DNA of 64,000 bases from Cocos nucifera (GCA_006176705.1 QRFJ01002290.1:444001-508000), one strand, 5' to 3'. Shown: positions 24,062 through 33,893, counted from the stretch's first letter. Numbers and translations are program-made. Notes: a model not told the origin generated them from the letters alone.

Positions 24062-24327
24062 TTGTGTTTCAGCGCTTTAATTGATGAGGATGGGGATGGA
24101 AAGATCATATCGCCAGATGAGCTGAGGAGATGCCTCAGGACGGTCGGCGAGGACTCGGCGGAACAATTGGAGTTGCTCGAGGGGAATGGGGTGAGGTTGA
24201 TTGGGTTTGATGAGTTCATGAGGTTGGTAGGGATGGTGGGGGGAGGAGGAAGGCGAGAGTAGGGAGCTGAGGAAAGCCTTTGGGGTACGTGTTTGTAACG
24301 GTGGGGGAAGGGAGCATCACTCCTAAG
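24062..24327 (+). pseudogene. Calmodulin-like (CML) protein relic
   Basis: The frame reads ALIDEDGDGKIISPDELRR, an EF-hand loop with one extra Ile that breaks the 12-residue spacing. Next comes LRTVGED and a second, degenerate EF-hand (LLEGNGVRLIGFDEFMRLV) whose first Asp is lost. A frameshift follows near 24245, after which ESRELRKAFGVR is read in another frame. A further shift leads to GEGSITPK at 24304-24327. This order matches CML30/31/38-type proteins, where an acidic EF1-EF2 pair is followed by LREAFGMY and a GxGCITP segment. There is no usable ATG in frame and the C-terminal EF-hand pair is missing. Confidence 0.75.
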
Positions 24328-24330
24328 GTA

Positions 24331-24815
24331 TGTCACCAGATAATTTTAAAAAATGGCGTGGATTATTATTAAATTATTAATAATATTAATTATTATATTT
24401 GATATATATAAATAATATTATAATAAAATTATTAAAAATCTTGATTGATATGATAATTAGATAATCGATAATATGAAATCAAAATTTTCAAATATTTTTA
24501 ATAAAATCTTTTTATAAAAAATAAATAAATATATATATATATTATAAATATATTTATATATAAAAATAGTAAAAATATATATAAATACATATAGAGGAGT
24601 CATAGATGGAACTTGCACGTGAAGGCGCCATGAGTGGTGCCAACAGAGGGTTGAATTGAATTTTTTATAATTTTTTAATAATTATTACAGTGAATTCTCT
24701 ATTGCATCTGTCCGAGAAGATTATCTGAAAGTTTGAAATATTTTTATGATTCTTATGCTTTCTTCACATTAAAGAATTAGTTTAAATTTCTTTAAGATTT
24801 TTATCCATGATAAAC
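24331..24815. other. AT-rich intergenic segment
   Basis: Low-complexity A/T sequence with short ATATAT runs (24530-24590) up to the edge of element 3. No gene or RNA feature seen. Confidence 0.6.
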
Positions 24816-26274
24816 TGTTGGTGCAGAAATCCGTCGCCGCCGGAGGTCGCCGCAATCGAGGCCGCTGGGCGCCGCCGGGGACCTGCAAAACGAAGTCCCG
24901 TCCGGAACCGGTGGGGTGGTGGCTCCGGCAGGACCCTCCGACGGTCAAGTTAGTTTCCGACCAACAGTAATGGAGTGCTCCGGAATGAGTTCCCGAGCTT
25001 AGAGATGTGGAGGAGGAGCTTAGAGAGTCGAGAGTTCAGAGAGCTTAGCCTTAGTATGTCGGGAGGGGTCCTTTTATAGCGGAGCTTAGTTGATGGTGAC
25101 GGCTGTGCCGTCTGGCAGAGAGTCGTCGGGCAGCATGGAGCTTGATGGTGACAACTGCAGCCGCGTGCTGGCGGACCGCTCGAGGTTCGGCGGAGTCAGT
25201 CCCACTGGTGCCGTGTGCGGCGGATTGAGGGTGACAGCCATCGCCGCCTGGCAGTGGGTCGCTATCGCCCGCGGCGGACTGACCGATGGTACGGCGGACT
25301 GACTGATAGTAATGGTTGCAGAGCTTGCCGAATGAAGGGTTGAAGGCCTTCGTCGTGTGCCCATTTCGGGGGAGTTCGGGCTCCCGAAGAGGAAGATGGG
25401 AGGGAGTTCGGCTCCCACAGGCGTCTGGCAAGAGGTATGCAGCTAAGGCTCGTCCGCAGAAGAGTTCGGCTGCTGAGAAGTCGAAGCTCGGCCGTCTGGG
25501 GTTCGGCCGGCTGTTGGGGCTTGGGCTGAGGCTTGGACACTCGAGAGTTCGGTAGGAGCTCGGTCGGCCGAAGTTTGATGAGGGCGACCGCTGAGGAGTT
25601 CGGCCCAGTGACGACTGCTGAGTTCGGTCGCCTAGTGACGACTGCTGAGGAGTTCGGTCGCTAAGTGACGACTGCTGAGGAGTTCGGGCTCCTAAGTGAC
25701 GACTGCTGAGGAGTTCGGCCGCTGAGAGGACTTCATTGAAGCTCGGCCGCTTGGAGTCGGCCCGAAGGAGTTCGGCCGCTGAGAGGTTCGAAGGAGCTCG
25801 GCTGGCCAGTTGAAGGACTTCGGTTGCTAGTTGGTTCGGCCAGGGCTCGCTGAGGAGTTCGGTCGCCTAAGGTCGGTCCGAAGGAGTTCGGCTCCCGAAG
25901 AAGTTCGCCGCTTGGAGTCCAAGGAGCTCGGCCCTCAGGAAGTTCGGCTGGCGGTGGGAGTTCGGCCCGGACCTTGGCGCAGGGGAGTTCGGCCGAGGGA
26001 GTTCGGCAGCACGGGCTCGCCTGGGGTCGGTCCGAAGGAGTTCGTCTCCCGAAGAAGTTCAGCCGCTTGGAGTCCAAGGAGCTCGGCCCTCAGGAAGTTC
26101 GGCTGGCGGTGGGAGTTCGGCCCGGACCTTGGCGCAGGGGAGTTCGGCCTCCAGGCAGTTCGGCCGTGGTAGGGGCTCGGCCTGGCGCCTGGCGCTAAGC
26201 TCTTCAGCGGCTACTGGTTACATTGGGCTGAGCGTCGGGCCGGGCTTCGGCAGGAGCGGGATTTATCCCCAACA
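24816..26274 (-). repeat. 3' LTR of element 3 (1459 bp)
   Basis: Begins TGTTGGTGCAG and ends CCCCAACA on the plus strand. Minus-strand TATA box GCTATAAAAGG (complement at about 25069-25079). It is about 58 bp longer than the other LTR, mainly through extra AGTGACGACTGCTGAGGAG units around 25600-25720. Confidence 0.92.
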
Positions 26275-26277
26275 GTA

Positions 26278-26291
26278 GCCCCCCCACTCCC
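26278..26291 (-). other. Polypurine tract of element 3
   Basis: The minus strand reads GGGAGTGGGGGGGC just before the 3' LTR, the expected second-strand primer site. Confidence 0.75.
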
Positions 26292-26668
26292 GAGTTCAAA
26301 AATTGAAGGAAGGGAGTACCAAAACAGGCGACTGCCGAAGTCTTCTTCCAGGCTCCGCATTTGTTGCATCTGAAGCTCGGGGAGGTCTCATCTCCAGCCA
26401 AGATTGACGCTGAAGTTGAGGCTGAGGCTTGGGGGAGACCTCATCTTCAGTCGATGTTTGGAGTTGAAATGGAACTCGTTTCCGGCTAAAGTCGATGAAG
26501 CTGATGTTGCAGCCGAAGTAAGACTCGCCTTCCTTCGGTCGAGGTCGGAATTTGAGCTCCTCGGGAGGCGACATTATCTTCGTCAGTTGAAGTCGACTCG
26601 AGGGAGACCTCCTATCTTGCAGCCGAGGTTAAAGTGCGCGCTCGGGGGAGATCTTATCTCCTGCAGCC

Positions 26669-28470
26669 GAGGTTGTTAGGACGAGGTTCTCCTCCTGTTC
26701 CTAACCGAGGTTGTTCACGGTCGCTCGGGAGAGATCTTATCTCTAGCCGAGGTTGTGCTCGTGTTAGGACGAGGTTCTCCTCCTGTTCCTAACCGAGGTT
26801 GTTCACGGTCGCTCGGGAGAGATCTTATCTCTAGCCGAGGTTGTCAACGGTCGCTCGGGAGAGATCTTATCTCTAGCCGAGGTTGGCTCGTGTTAGGACG
26901 AGGTTCTCCTCCTGTTCCTAACCGAGGTTGTTCACGGTCGCTCGGGAGAGATCTTATCTCTAGCCGAGGTTGTCAACGGTCGCTCGGGAGAGATCTTATC
27001 TCTTGCCGAGGTTGACACTCGTGTTAGGACGAGGTTCTCCTCCTGTTCCTAACCGAGGTTGTTCACGGTCGCTCGGGAGAGATCTTATCTCTAGCCGAGG
27101 TTGTCAACGGTCGCTCGGGAGAGATCTTATCTCTTGCCGAGGTTGACACTCGTGTTAGGACGAGGTTCTCCTCCTGTTCCTAACCGAGGTTGTTCACGGT
27201 CGCTCGGGAGAGATCTTATCTCTAGCCGAGGTTGTCAACGGTCGCTCGGGAGAGATCTTATCTCTAGCCGAGGTTGACACTCGTGTTAGGACGAGGTTCT
27301 CCTCCTGTTCCTAACCGAGGTTGTTCACGGTCGCTCGGGAGAGATCTTATCTCTAGCCGAGGTTGTCAACGGTCGCTCGGGAGAGATCTTATCTCTTGCC
27401 GAGGTTGACACTCGTGTTAGGACGAGGTTCTCCTCCTGTTCCTAACCGAGGTTGTTCACGGTCGCTCGGGAGAGATCTTATCTCTAGCCGAGGTTGTCAA
27501 CGGTCGCTCGGGAGAGATCTTATCTCTTGCCGAGGTTGACACTCGTGTTAGGACGAGGTTCTCCTCCTGTTCCTAACCGAGGTTGTTCACGGTCGCTCGG
27601 GAGAGATCTTATCTCTAGCCGAGGTTGTCAACGGTCGCTCGGGAGAGATCTTATCTCTAGCCGAGGTTGGCACTCGTGTTAGGACGAGGTTCTCCTCCTG
27701 TTCCTAACCGAGGTTGTTCACGGTCGCTCGGGAGAGATCTTATCTCTAGCCGAGGTTGTCAACGGTCGCTCGGGAGAGATCTTATCTCTTGCCGAGGTTG
27801 ACACTCGTGTTAGGACGAGGTTCTCCTCCTGTTCCTAACCGAGGTTGTTCACGGTCGCTCGGGAGAGATCTTATCTCTAGCCGAGGTTGTCAACGGTCGC
27901 TCGGGAGAGATCTTATCTCTAGCCGAGGTTGACACTCGTGTTAGGACGAGGTTCTCCTCCTGTTCCTAACCGAGGTTGTTCACGGTCGCTCGGGAGAGAT
28001 CTTATCTCTAGCCGAGGTTGTCAACGGTCGCTCGGGAGAGATCTTATCTCTTGCCGAGGTTGACACTCGTGTTAGGACGAGGTTCTCCTCCTGTTCCTAA
28101 CCGAGGTTGTTCACGGTCGCTCGGGAGAGATCTTATCTCTAGCCGAGGTTGTCAACGGTCGCTCGGGAGAGATCTTATCTCTTGCCGAGGTTAGGATCTT
28201 ATCTCGCCGAGGTTGTCGTGTTAGGACGAGGTTCTCCTCCTGTTCCTAACCGAGGTTGTTCACGGTCGCTCGGGAGAGATCTTATCTCTAGCCGAGGTTG
28301 TCAACGGTCGCTCGGGAGAGATCTTATCTCTAGCCGAGGTTGACACTCGTGTTAGGACGAGGTTCTCCTCCTGTTCCTAACCGAGGTTGTTCACGGTCGC
28401 TCGGGAGAGATCTTATCTCTAGCCGAGGTTGTCAACGGTCGCTCGGGAGAGATCTTATCTCTAGCCGAGG
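26669..28470 (-). repeat. 131-bp tandem array of element 3 with internal two-fold repeat
   Basis: GTGTTAGGACGAGG recurs at about 26761, 26890, 27021, 27152, 27283, 27414, 27545, 27676, 27807, 27938, 28069, 28218 and 28349. The period is exactly 131 bp over most of the array. Each unit contains one hairpin (GTTAGGACGAGG...CCTCCTGTTCCTAAC) and two copies of a 42-bp subunit with GGTCGCTCGGGAGAGATC and TTATCTCTAGCC, differing as TTCACGG versus TCAACGG. A variable base gives TCTCTAGCC or TCTCTTGCC in the second subunit. One unit has an 18-bp insertion (near 28190). Frames of about 60-90 codons on the plus strand are repeat artefacts. Confidence 0.95.
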
Positions 28471-28479
28471 TTGATCGGC

Positions 28480-29665
28480 GAGGTCTCCTCCTGCCTCCGA
28501 GCTTCTCTCGGGGGAGATCTTATCTCCTGCAGCCGAGGTGCGCGCTCGGGGGAGATCTTATCTCCTGCGGCCGAGCTTGTTGCTCGCGTTAGGACGAGGT
28601 TCTCCTCCTGTTCCTAACGCGGCGATTATCGACTGCTGCTCTCCTGTCATCGCATAGTTTTCGCATCCAGAAATAATATTTGCAGAGGGGAGAATTTTAC
28701 CGAAGGGAAATCGTGGACAACGCGCTCTCGTTTGAGGGTCGACGGGGTGTTGTTCCTCGGAGCTTCCTCGAGCAGCAAGTCCCGTCCAGACGACCTCCTC
28801 TATCTCCTGCCGGCCTTCATAATTTGGACCATGCTTCTCTTGACTTTGTCGCTGGGGATGACAATCACCGATGTGGCTAGCTCCTAGCTCCTCCCTGGGG
28901 TGGCATTGATGACGCCGCGGGACGGCCAACCTTCTTGTCTTTTCCGGTTTCGGCAGTGCCTATAGCCGATCTTCTCCTTGATCGCGCATGTTTGGAGAGG
29001 CCGTAGTCCTTCAGGTCTCGGCGGTTGGCTCTTAACTTTGCCGAAGATTCGAGTTAGAGGAGCGGGTCGTAGTTGCGGAACCTTCTGGGAGGGGGGCTTC
29101 GTTCCGTCCTTGCCGGCGCCGAACTTTATTTTGGAGGTTGAGTTGAGGAGTTCGGCTTTCCACCGAGCTTCATTTTACCTTGATGCCGAGCTTTGGGGTG
29201 AGCCCGGCTTTTCTCGCCCGAACTTCATTCCGCCTCCAGTGAACACTTTGTAGGCGGTTCCTTTGGGGGACATTCTGGAGCGTGAGTTCGGCCTTACTTG
29301 CGCCGAACTTCGTTCCACTTTCCCGCGGAAGCTTCCGCGGGAGGACTTCATACTTCTTTGTCGGAGCTTCCTCGCTGACGGGCTCATAGGTGGGTTCGGC
29401 CTTCCTCGCGCCGAACTTCATTCCGCTTCAGCGGGGGAACTTCTGCTCTCCGTTTCTCTCTTAGGGGCGATTGGGCTCCTCCCTAAGGCTGATTCCTCCG
29501 CATTTCTTCGGCAATAAGTTCCGGGGTGGACGACCTCCTCATGCTGAACTCCTCAATTTGGTGCAAGCTCTTGTTGCTGGGAGATGGCGAATCGCTGATG
29601 CACCGAGATCTTTCCAGGGGCCATGTGAATGACGCCGTAAGGTGGCCGACCTTCTTGTAGTCTGG
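28480..29665 (-). repeat. Region between array and gag with duplicated gag-end modules
   Basis: About 28763-29105 resembles 29500-29950. Both read (plus strand) a GACGACCTCCTC segment, a GACGCCG...GGCCGACC segment, a TAGCCGATCTT segment, and then gag C-terminal sequence with GGAACCTTCYGGGA. It is therefore a diverged copy of the end of gag and the sequence following it. Between them (29110-29460) lie imperfect repeats around GCCGAACTTCATTCCGC. A further hairpin copy is at 28589-28619. No intact gene is present; the minus-strand frame at 28558-28929 is chance. Confidence 0.6.
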
Positions 29666-31111
29666 CTACGGCAGCGCCCTTAGCCGATCTTTTTCTGCTT
29701 CAGGCCGGTACCGGAGGAATTTACCCAGCCGACCCGTTCTGACGAGCTCCTCAATTTCGTCTCGGAGCTGGATGCATCCCTCCGTGTCGTGGCCGTGGTC
29801 GTGATGGTAGAGGCAGTACTTATTTCGATCGCGCTTGTTTGGGGGAGATCGTAATCCTTCCGGTCTTGGCAGCTGGTGTTTTACTTCGGTGAGAATCTGG
29901 GTTCGAGGAGCGTTGAGGGGGGCATAACGGCGGAACCTTCCGGGAAGTGGACTCCTTCGCGCCTCCTTATCAGGGCGAGTTCGAGGAGTTCGGGCCCGCC
30001 TGCTTTCGTAGGAGGTCTGCGAGTGCAGCCGAGCTTCACCCAGCTCTTCCTCGTCCGCCAGCCGGTCCTTTCTGACGAGCTCCTCATCTTTCAATTTGAA
30101 GGCTTCTTCCGCACGGGCATATCTCTCGGCTCGAGCCAGCAGGTCGGCGAAGTCCCTGGGATACCTTTTTTCCAGAGAGAACAGCAAGCTATTTTTCTGA
30201 AGGCCGCCCTTAAGTGCGGCCATCGCGACAGACTGGTCCAGGTCCCGGACTTCCAATGCCGCGGCGTTGAATCGAGTGACGTAAGTCCGGATGGATTCCC
30301 CTTGCTTCTGCTTGACGCTCATCAGGGAATCTGAACCTCGGCTCGGTCGTCGGCTGCTGATGAAGTGGGCCGCGAACCGACTGCTCATCTGGTCGAAAGA
30401 GAAGATCGTGTTGGGCTTCAACGCCGAGTACCAGTTCCTCGCTGCTCCCTTTAAGGTAGACGGGAAGGCTCGGCACAGCACGGCATCTGAAGCGCCGTGA
30501 AGCAGCATCATGGCCCGGAAGGCCCCCAGGTGATCAACCGGATCAGAAGTTCCATCGTAGCTTTCCAGTTGAGGGAGCTCGAAGGTCGGTGGAACAGGTT
30601 CTTGCATGATTTTCTGCGAGAAAGGAGGGTCTGCACAAACGTCACCACCACGCGAGGGGGGACGAAGTTCTTCAATTCGCCGGTCCATTTCCGAGAGCCT
30701 TTGGCCCAGCAGGTCCTCCCGGTCTCTGATCTCCAAGGCTTTCTCGGTGAGATGGGCGCGAGGCTTCACCCTTGGTCGATCCATGATCCGAACAAGGGCT
30801 CTCCCTCCTCCGCCTCTCCAATCCGGGTATCGGAGGTCGGGCTGCCCAGGCCGGTCGCTCTTGGACTGGATCATCCGACTTCGGAGAGTCCCGCGCCGGT
30901 CGGGCTGGCACTGGGACTTGTCGGTGCAGCACCGCCTGCACCGCCTCCGTGAGACCGCGAACGTGCTGGATGAGCTGGTTGAACTGCTCCGTATCCACCG
31001 CGGTATAGACGGGGGCTGAGTCACCGGGGCCGGAGCAGGGATGGACGGACTCGGAGGGGATCGAACCGCGGAAGCCGTCGAGCGCCGCGTCGAAGCCCTT
31101 CTGGGGGGCAT
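29666..31111 (-). CDS. Gag protein of element 3 (481 codons, open)
   Basis: One uninterrupted frame from ATG (31109-31111) to a stop at the same place as in element 2 (ends RLRALP). The N-terminus MPPRRASTRRST is basic and Ser/Pro-rich. The gag core contains PQLESYDGTSDPVDHLGAF, ARNWYSALKPNTIFSFDQM, FAAHFISSRR and MAALKGGLQKNSLLF, matching the Ty3 retrotransposon Gag family. Near the C-terminus CLYHHDHGHDTEGC has the spacing of a zinc knuckle but with His where CCHC has the second Cys. The protein would assemble particles and package RNA. It is the only apparently intact transposon protein in the window, which fits recent activity or selection to keep gag. Confidence 0.9.
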   Translation of the reverse strand: MPPRRASTRRSTASAVRSPPSPSIPAPAPVTQPPSIPRWIRSSSTSSSSTFAVSRRRCRRCCTDKSQCQPDRRGTLRSRMIQSKSDRPGQPDLRYPDWRGGGGRALVRIMDRPRVKPRAHLTEKALEIRDREDLLGQRLSEMDRRIEELRPPSRGGDVCADPPFSQKIMQEPVPPTFELPQLESYDGTSDPVDHLGAFRAMMLLHGASDAVLCRAFPSTLKGAARNWYSALKPNTIFSFDQMSSRFAAHFISSRRPSRGSDSLMSVKQKQGESIRTYVTRFNAAALEVRDLDQSVAMAALKGGLQKNSLLFSLEKRYPRDFADLLARAERYARAEEAFKLKDEELVRKDRLADEEELGEARLHSQTSYESRRARTPRTRPDKEARRSPLPGRFRRYAPLNAPRTQILTEVKHQLPRPEGLRSPPNKRDRNKYCLYHHDHGHDTEGCIQLRDEIEELVRTGRLGKFLRYRPEAEKDRLRALP

Positions 31112-31228
31112 TTCCTCTTTCCAGAGAAGGAATTCTGAAGAGGGAGAAGAGAGATCCGGAGCAGGGGAGGAAAATCGTCGCCGAGCACTCCTTTAAGAAC
31201 AAGGGAACCTCGAAGGTTCAGTCCCTTG

Positions 31229-31249
31229 TTCCCACAGACGGCGCCAATC
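31229..31249 (-). other. Primer binding site of element 3
   Basis: Next to the 5' LTR the minus strand reads TTGGCGCCGTCTGTGGG. The TGGCGCC start is typical of plant Ty3 primer sites; the following bases differ from elements 1 and 2, so a different tRNA may be used. Confidence 0.65.
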
Positions 31250-32650
31250 TGTTGGTGCAGAAATCCGTCGCCGCCGGAGGTCGCCGCAATCGAGGCCGCT
31301 GGGCGCCGCCGGGGACCTGCAAAACGAAGTCCCGTCCGGAACCGGTGGGGTGGTGGCTCCGGCAGGACCCTCCGACGGTCAAGTTAGTTTCCGACCAACA
31401 GTAATGGAGTGCTCGGAATGAGTTCCCGGAGCTTAGAGATGTGGAGGAGAGCTTAGAGAGTCGAGAGTTCAGAGAGCTTAGCCTTAGTATGTCGGGAGGG
31501 GTCCTTTTATAGCGGAGCTTAGTTGATGGTGACGGCTGTGCCGTCTGGCAGAGAGTCGTCGGGCAGCATGGAGCTTGATGGTGACAACTGCAGCCGCGTG
31601 CTGGCGGACCGCTCGAGGTTCGGCGGAGTCAGTCCCACTGGTGCCGTGTGCGGCGGATTGAGGGTGACAGCCATCGCCGCCTGGCAGTGGGTCGCTATCG
31701 CCCGCGGCGGACTGACCGATGGTACGGCGGACTGACTGATAGTGATGGTTGCAGAGCTTGCCGAATGAAGGGTTGAAGGCCTTCGTCGTGTGCCCATTTC
31801 GGGGGAGTTCGGGCTCCTGAAGAGGAAGATGGGAGGGAGTTCGGCTCCCATAGGCGTCTGGCAAGAGGTATGCAGCTAAGGCTCGTCCGCAGAAGAGTTC
31901 GGCTGCTGAGAAGTCGAAGCTCGGCCGTCTGGGGTTCGGCCGGCTGTTGGGCTTGGGCTGAGGCTTGGACACTCGAGAGTTCGGTAGGAGCTCGGTCGGC
32001 CGAAGTTTGATGAGGGCGACCGCTGAGGAGTTCGGCCCAGTGACGACTGCTGAGGAGTTCGGCCGCGACTGCTGAGAGTTCGACTTCATTGAAGCGGCCG
32101 CTGAGAGGACTTCATTGAAGCTCGGCCGCTTGGAGTCGGCCCGAAGGAGTTCGGCCGCTGAGAGGTTCGAAGGAGCTCGGCTGGCCAGTTGAAGGACTTC
32201 GGTTGCTAGTTGGTTCGGCCAGGGCTCGCTGAGGAGTTCGGTCGCCTAAGGTCGGTCCGAAGGAGTTCGGCTCCCGAAGAAGTTCAGCCGCTTGGAGTCC
32301 AAGGAGCTCGGCCCTCAGGAAGTTCGGCTGGCGGTGGGAGTTCGGCCTTGGCGCAGGGGAGTTCGGCCCGAGGGAGTTCGGCAGCACGGGCTCGCCTGGG
32401 GTCGGTCCGAAGGAGTTCGTCTCCCGAAGAAGTTCAGCCGCTTGGAGTCCAAGGAGCTCGGCCCTCAGGAAGTTCGGCTGGCGGTGGGAGTTCGGCCCGG
32501 ACCTTGGCGCAGGGGAGTTCGGCCTCCAGGCCGTTCGGCCGTGGTAGGGGCTCGGCCTGGCGCCTGGCGCTATAGCTCTTCAGTGGCCTCTGGTCACATT
32601 GGGTTGAGCGTCGGGCCGGACTTCGGCAGGAGCGGGATTTATCCCCAACA
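31250..32650 (-). repeat. 5' LTR of element 3 (1401 bp)
   Basis: Begins TGTTGGTGCAG and ends CCCCAACA on the plus strand. The minus-strand TATA box GCTATAAAAGG is at about 31503-31513, so transcription runs away from DGAT2. Confidence 0.92.
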
Positions 32651-33860
32651 GTAACCATCTGTAATGATTATAAATCATGAGGTCCCGCATATTTCGGCAT
32701 CAAAAAATAGTTAATACCCATTAACTGATCGTGCAGGAACTGTTATGCGTGTTCTCCACCGGAGATATAGCTTTTATCGACGATATATTGGTTACACCGA
32801 ATATATATTGATAGTTAGTTAGTTTTTCGTTCATAAAGCCATTTCGTTTAAAGAATTGATCGGAAGTCAGCCGACTAATGGTTGGTTGATTGTCGAGAGT
32901 CGGTAAACTGATCGGTATTTGATTAAGAAAAAATGACTGTCAAGAGAATCTAGTCGATTTATCATTCGTTATAAGTCGGTCGATGAGTTTAATTAGTTTG
33001 TAATCAATCGATCATCAAATCGAGGTGTTTGAATTTATGAACCTAACAAGAATAATTTTATCTAAAATTTTTATTATAATATTATTAAAAAATGATAATT
33101 TGGATAGTCATCATTCTTCAAAGCAATATAAATTATCTTCTTAAAGATAATGTAGATTACAAAGATAATCTATATTGCTATACAAAAAGTATATTATATA
33201 CAGTAATTTGATAAATTTATTTAAAATTATCGGTAATTTGAATAGTTTGTTAGTTATCAAAAACAATCTGGTCCAGGCCTCGTAGGGATGTCCAGGTCCA
33301 CCGAGGACTGAATGGTAATGATCCAGAGGTTTAATATATATTGGTGGAGATGGAATGCTTAGCTTTGAAGAGTTTAGGAACGTGATGCTATGATATCATG
33401 CGGGCATCGCGCGCGCGTGTGATGGCATCGCATGATGCCGTAAAGTTGGTTGATTCATAAAGGCACATAGGCTCAAAAAAACTGTACCCTTTCCATGATG
33501 ATATATATTATAAAAAGACCGACAACTTCCACGTGACGTGCGCTCCGGACACCCGCACCATACATTAAATAAATTCATCCCCTTCCAACGCTCCATCCCT
33601 CCGACGGGGATTCCAGATCCCACCCTACCTAACCATCGCTGTATTTAGAGAGAAAAAAAATAAATAAAAAAAGACAGAGTTGTACTCCACGTTCGTTGTG
33701 ATTCGTGAACCAGAAACCTGGATCGTCCGATCGGTGGACCCCGTCACCAACCGGTACCATCCCTAAATAATCAAATCGCACGGTCCAGATCCACTTTCTG
33801 GACTCCCCTCGCCGCTCGGCGAAGAGCTCTGTCACCTTCGATCCAGCCGACGTCAGAAAG
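32651..33860. other. Upstream region of DGAT2 with possible old LTR remnants
   Basis: No coding signal. About 32650-33060 repeats words such as GATCGG, GTCGGTCGATGAG and GTCGGTAAACTGATCGG that resemble decayed LTR sequence, but I cannot find a partner copy. 33060-33300 is AT-rich; 33380-33450 includes GCGCGCGCGTG. The nearest 300 bp to the gene are likely its promoter. Confidence 0.4.
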
Positions 33861-33893
33861 TGCCACGTGTCACCTCATCTGGCGATATATAGT
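33861..33893 (+). promoter_or_regulatory. DGAT2 core promoter: G-box/ABRE and TATA box
   Basis: GCCACGTGTC (CACGTG at 33864-33869) is a G-box/ABRE-type site bound by bZIP and bHLH factors. A TATA box ATATATAG follows at about 33885-33892, placing the transcription start near 33915-33920 and a leader of about 35 nt before the ATG at 33953. A GACGTC palindrome lies just upstream (33850-33855). ABA-linked control of oil synthesis would fit but is inference. Confidence 0.6.

Larger units (their letters stand above)
24816..32650 (-). mobile_element. Element 3: young gag-only LTR retrotransposon (TR-GAG type) of the Tat group
   Basis: On the minus strand: 5' LTR (31250-32650), primer site, open gag (29666-31111), a region with duplicated gag pieces, a 131-bp tandem array, polypurine tract, 3' LTR (24816-26274). 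There is no protease, RT, RNase H or integrase sequence, so it depends on a helper. The two LTRs are near-identical over most of their length apart from small indels and one larger length difference in a minisatellite, so insertion is recent. The flanking pentamers TAAAC (24811-24815) and GTAAC (32651-32655) agree at only three of five positions. Confidence 0.92.

Noticed and set aside
26755..28343. Several plus-strand frames of 60-90 codons with repeated GRDLISSRG-like peptides
   Set aside because: They are translations of the 131-bp tandem unit. 131 is not a multiple of three, so the frame rotates and stops appear regularly; no gene signal.
28558..28929. 123-codon minus-strand frame
   Set aside because: It is a chance frame across duplicated gag-end sequence and a hairpin copy; the related copy at 29500-29680 is not open in the same way.
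31484..32089. 201-codon minus-strand frame in the element 3 LTR
   Set aside because: It is inside a non-coding LTR, begins in U3 repeats and has Pro/Ser-rich low-complexity sequence; its counterpart in the other LTR is interrupted.
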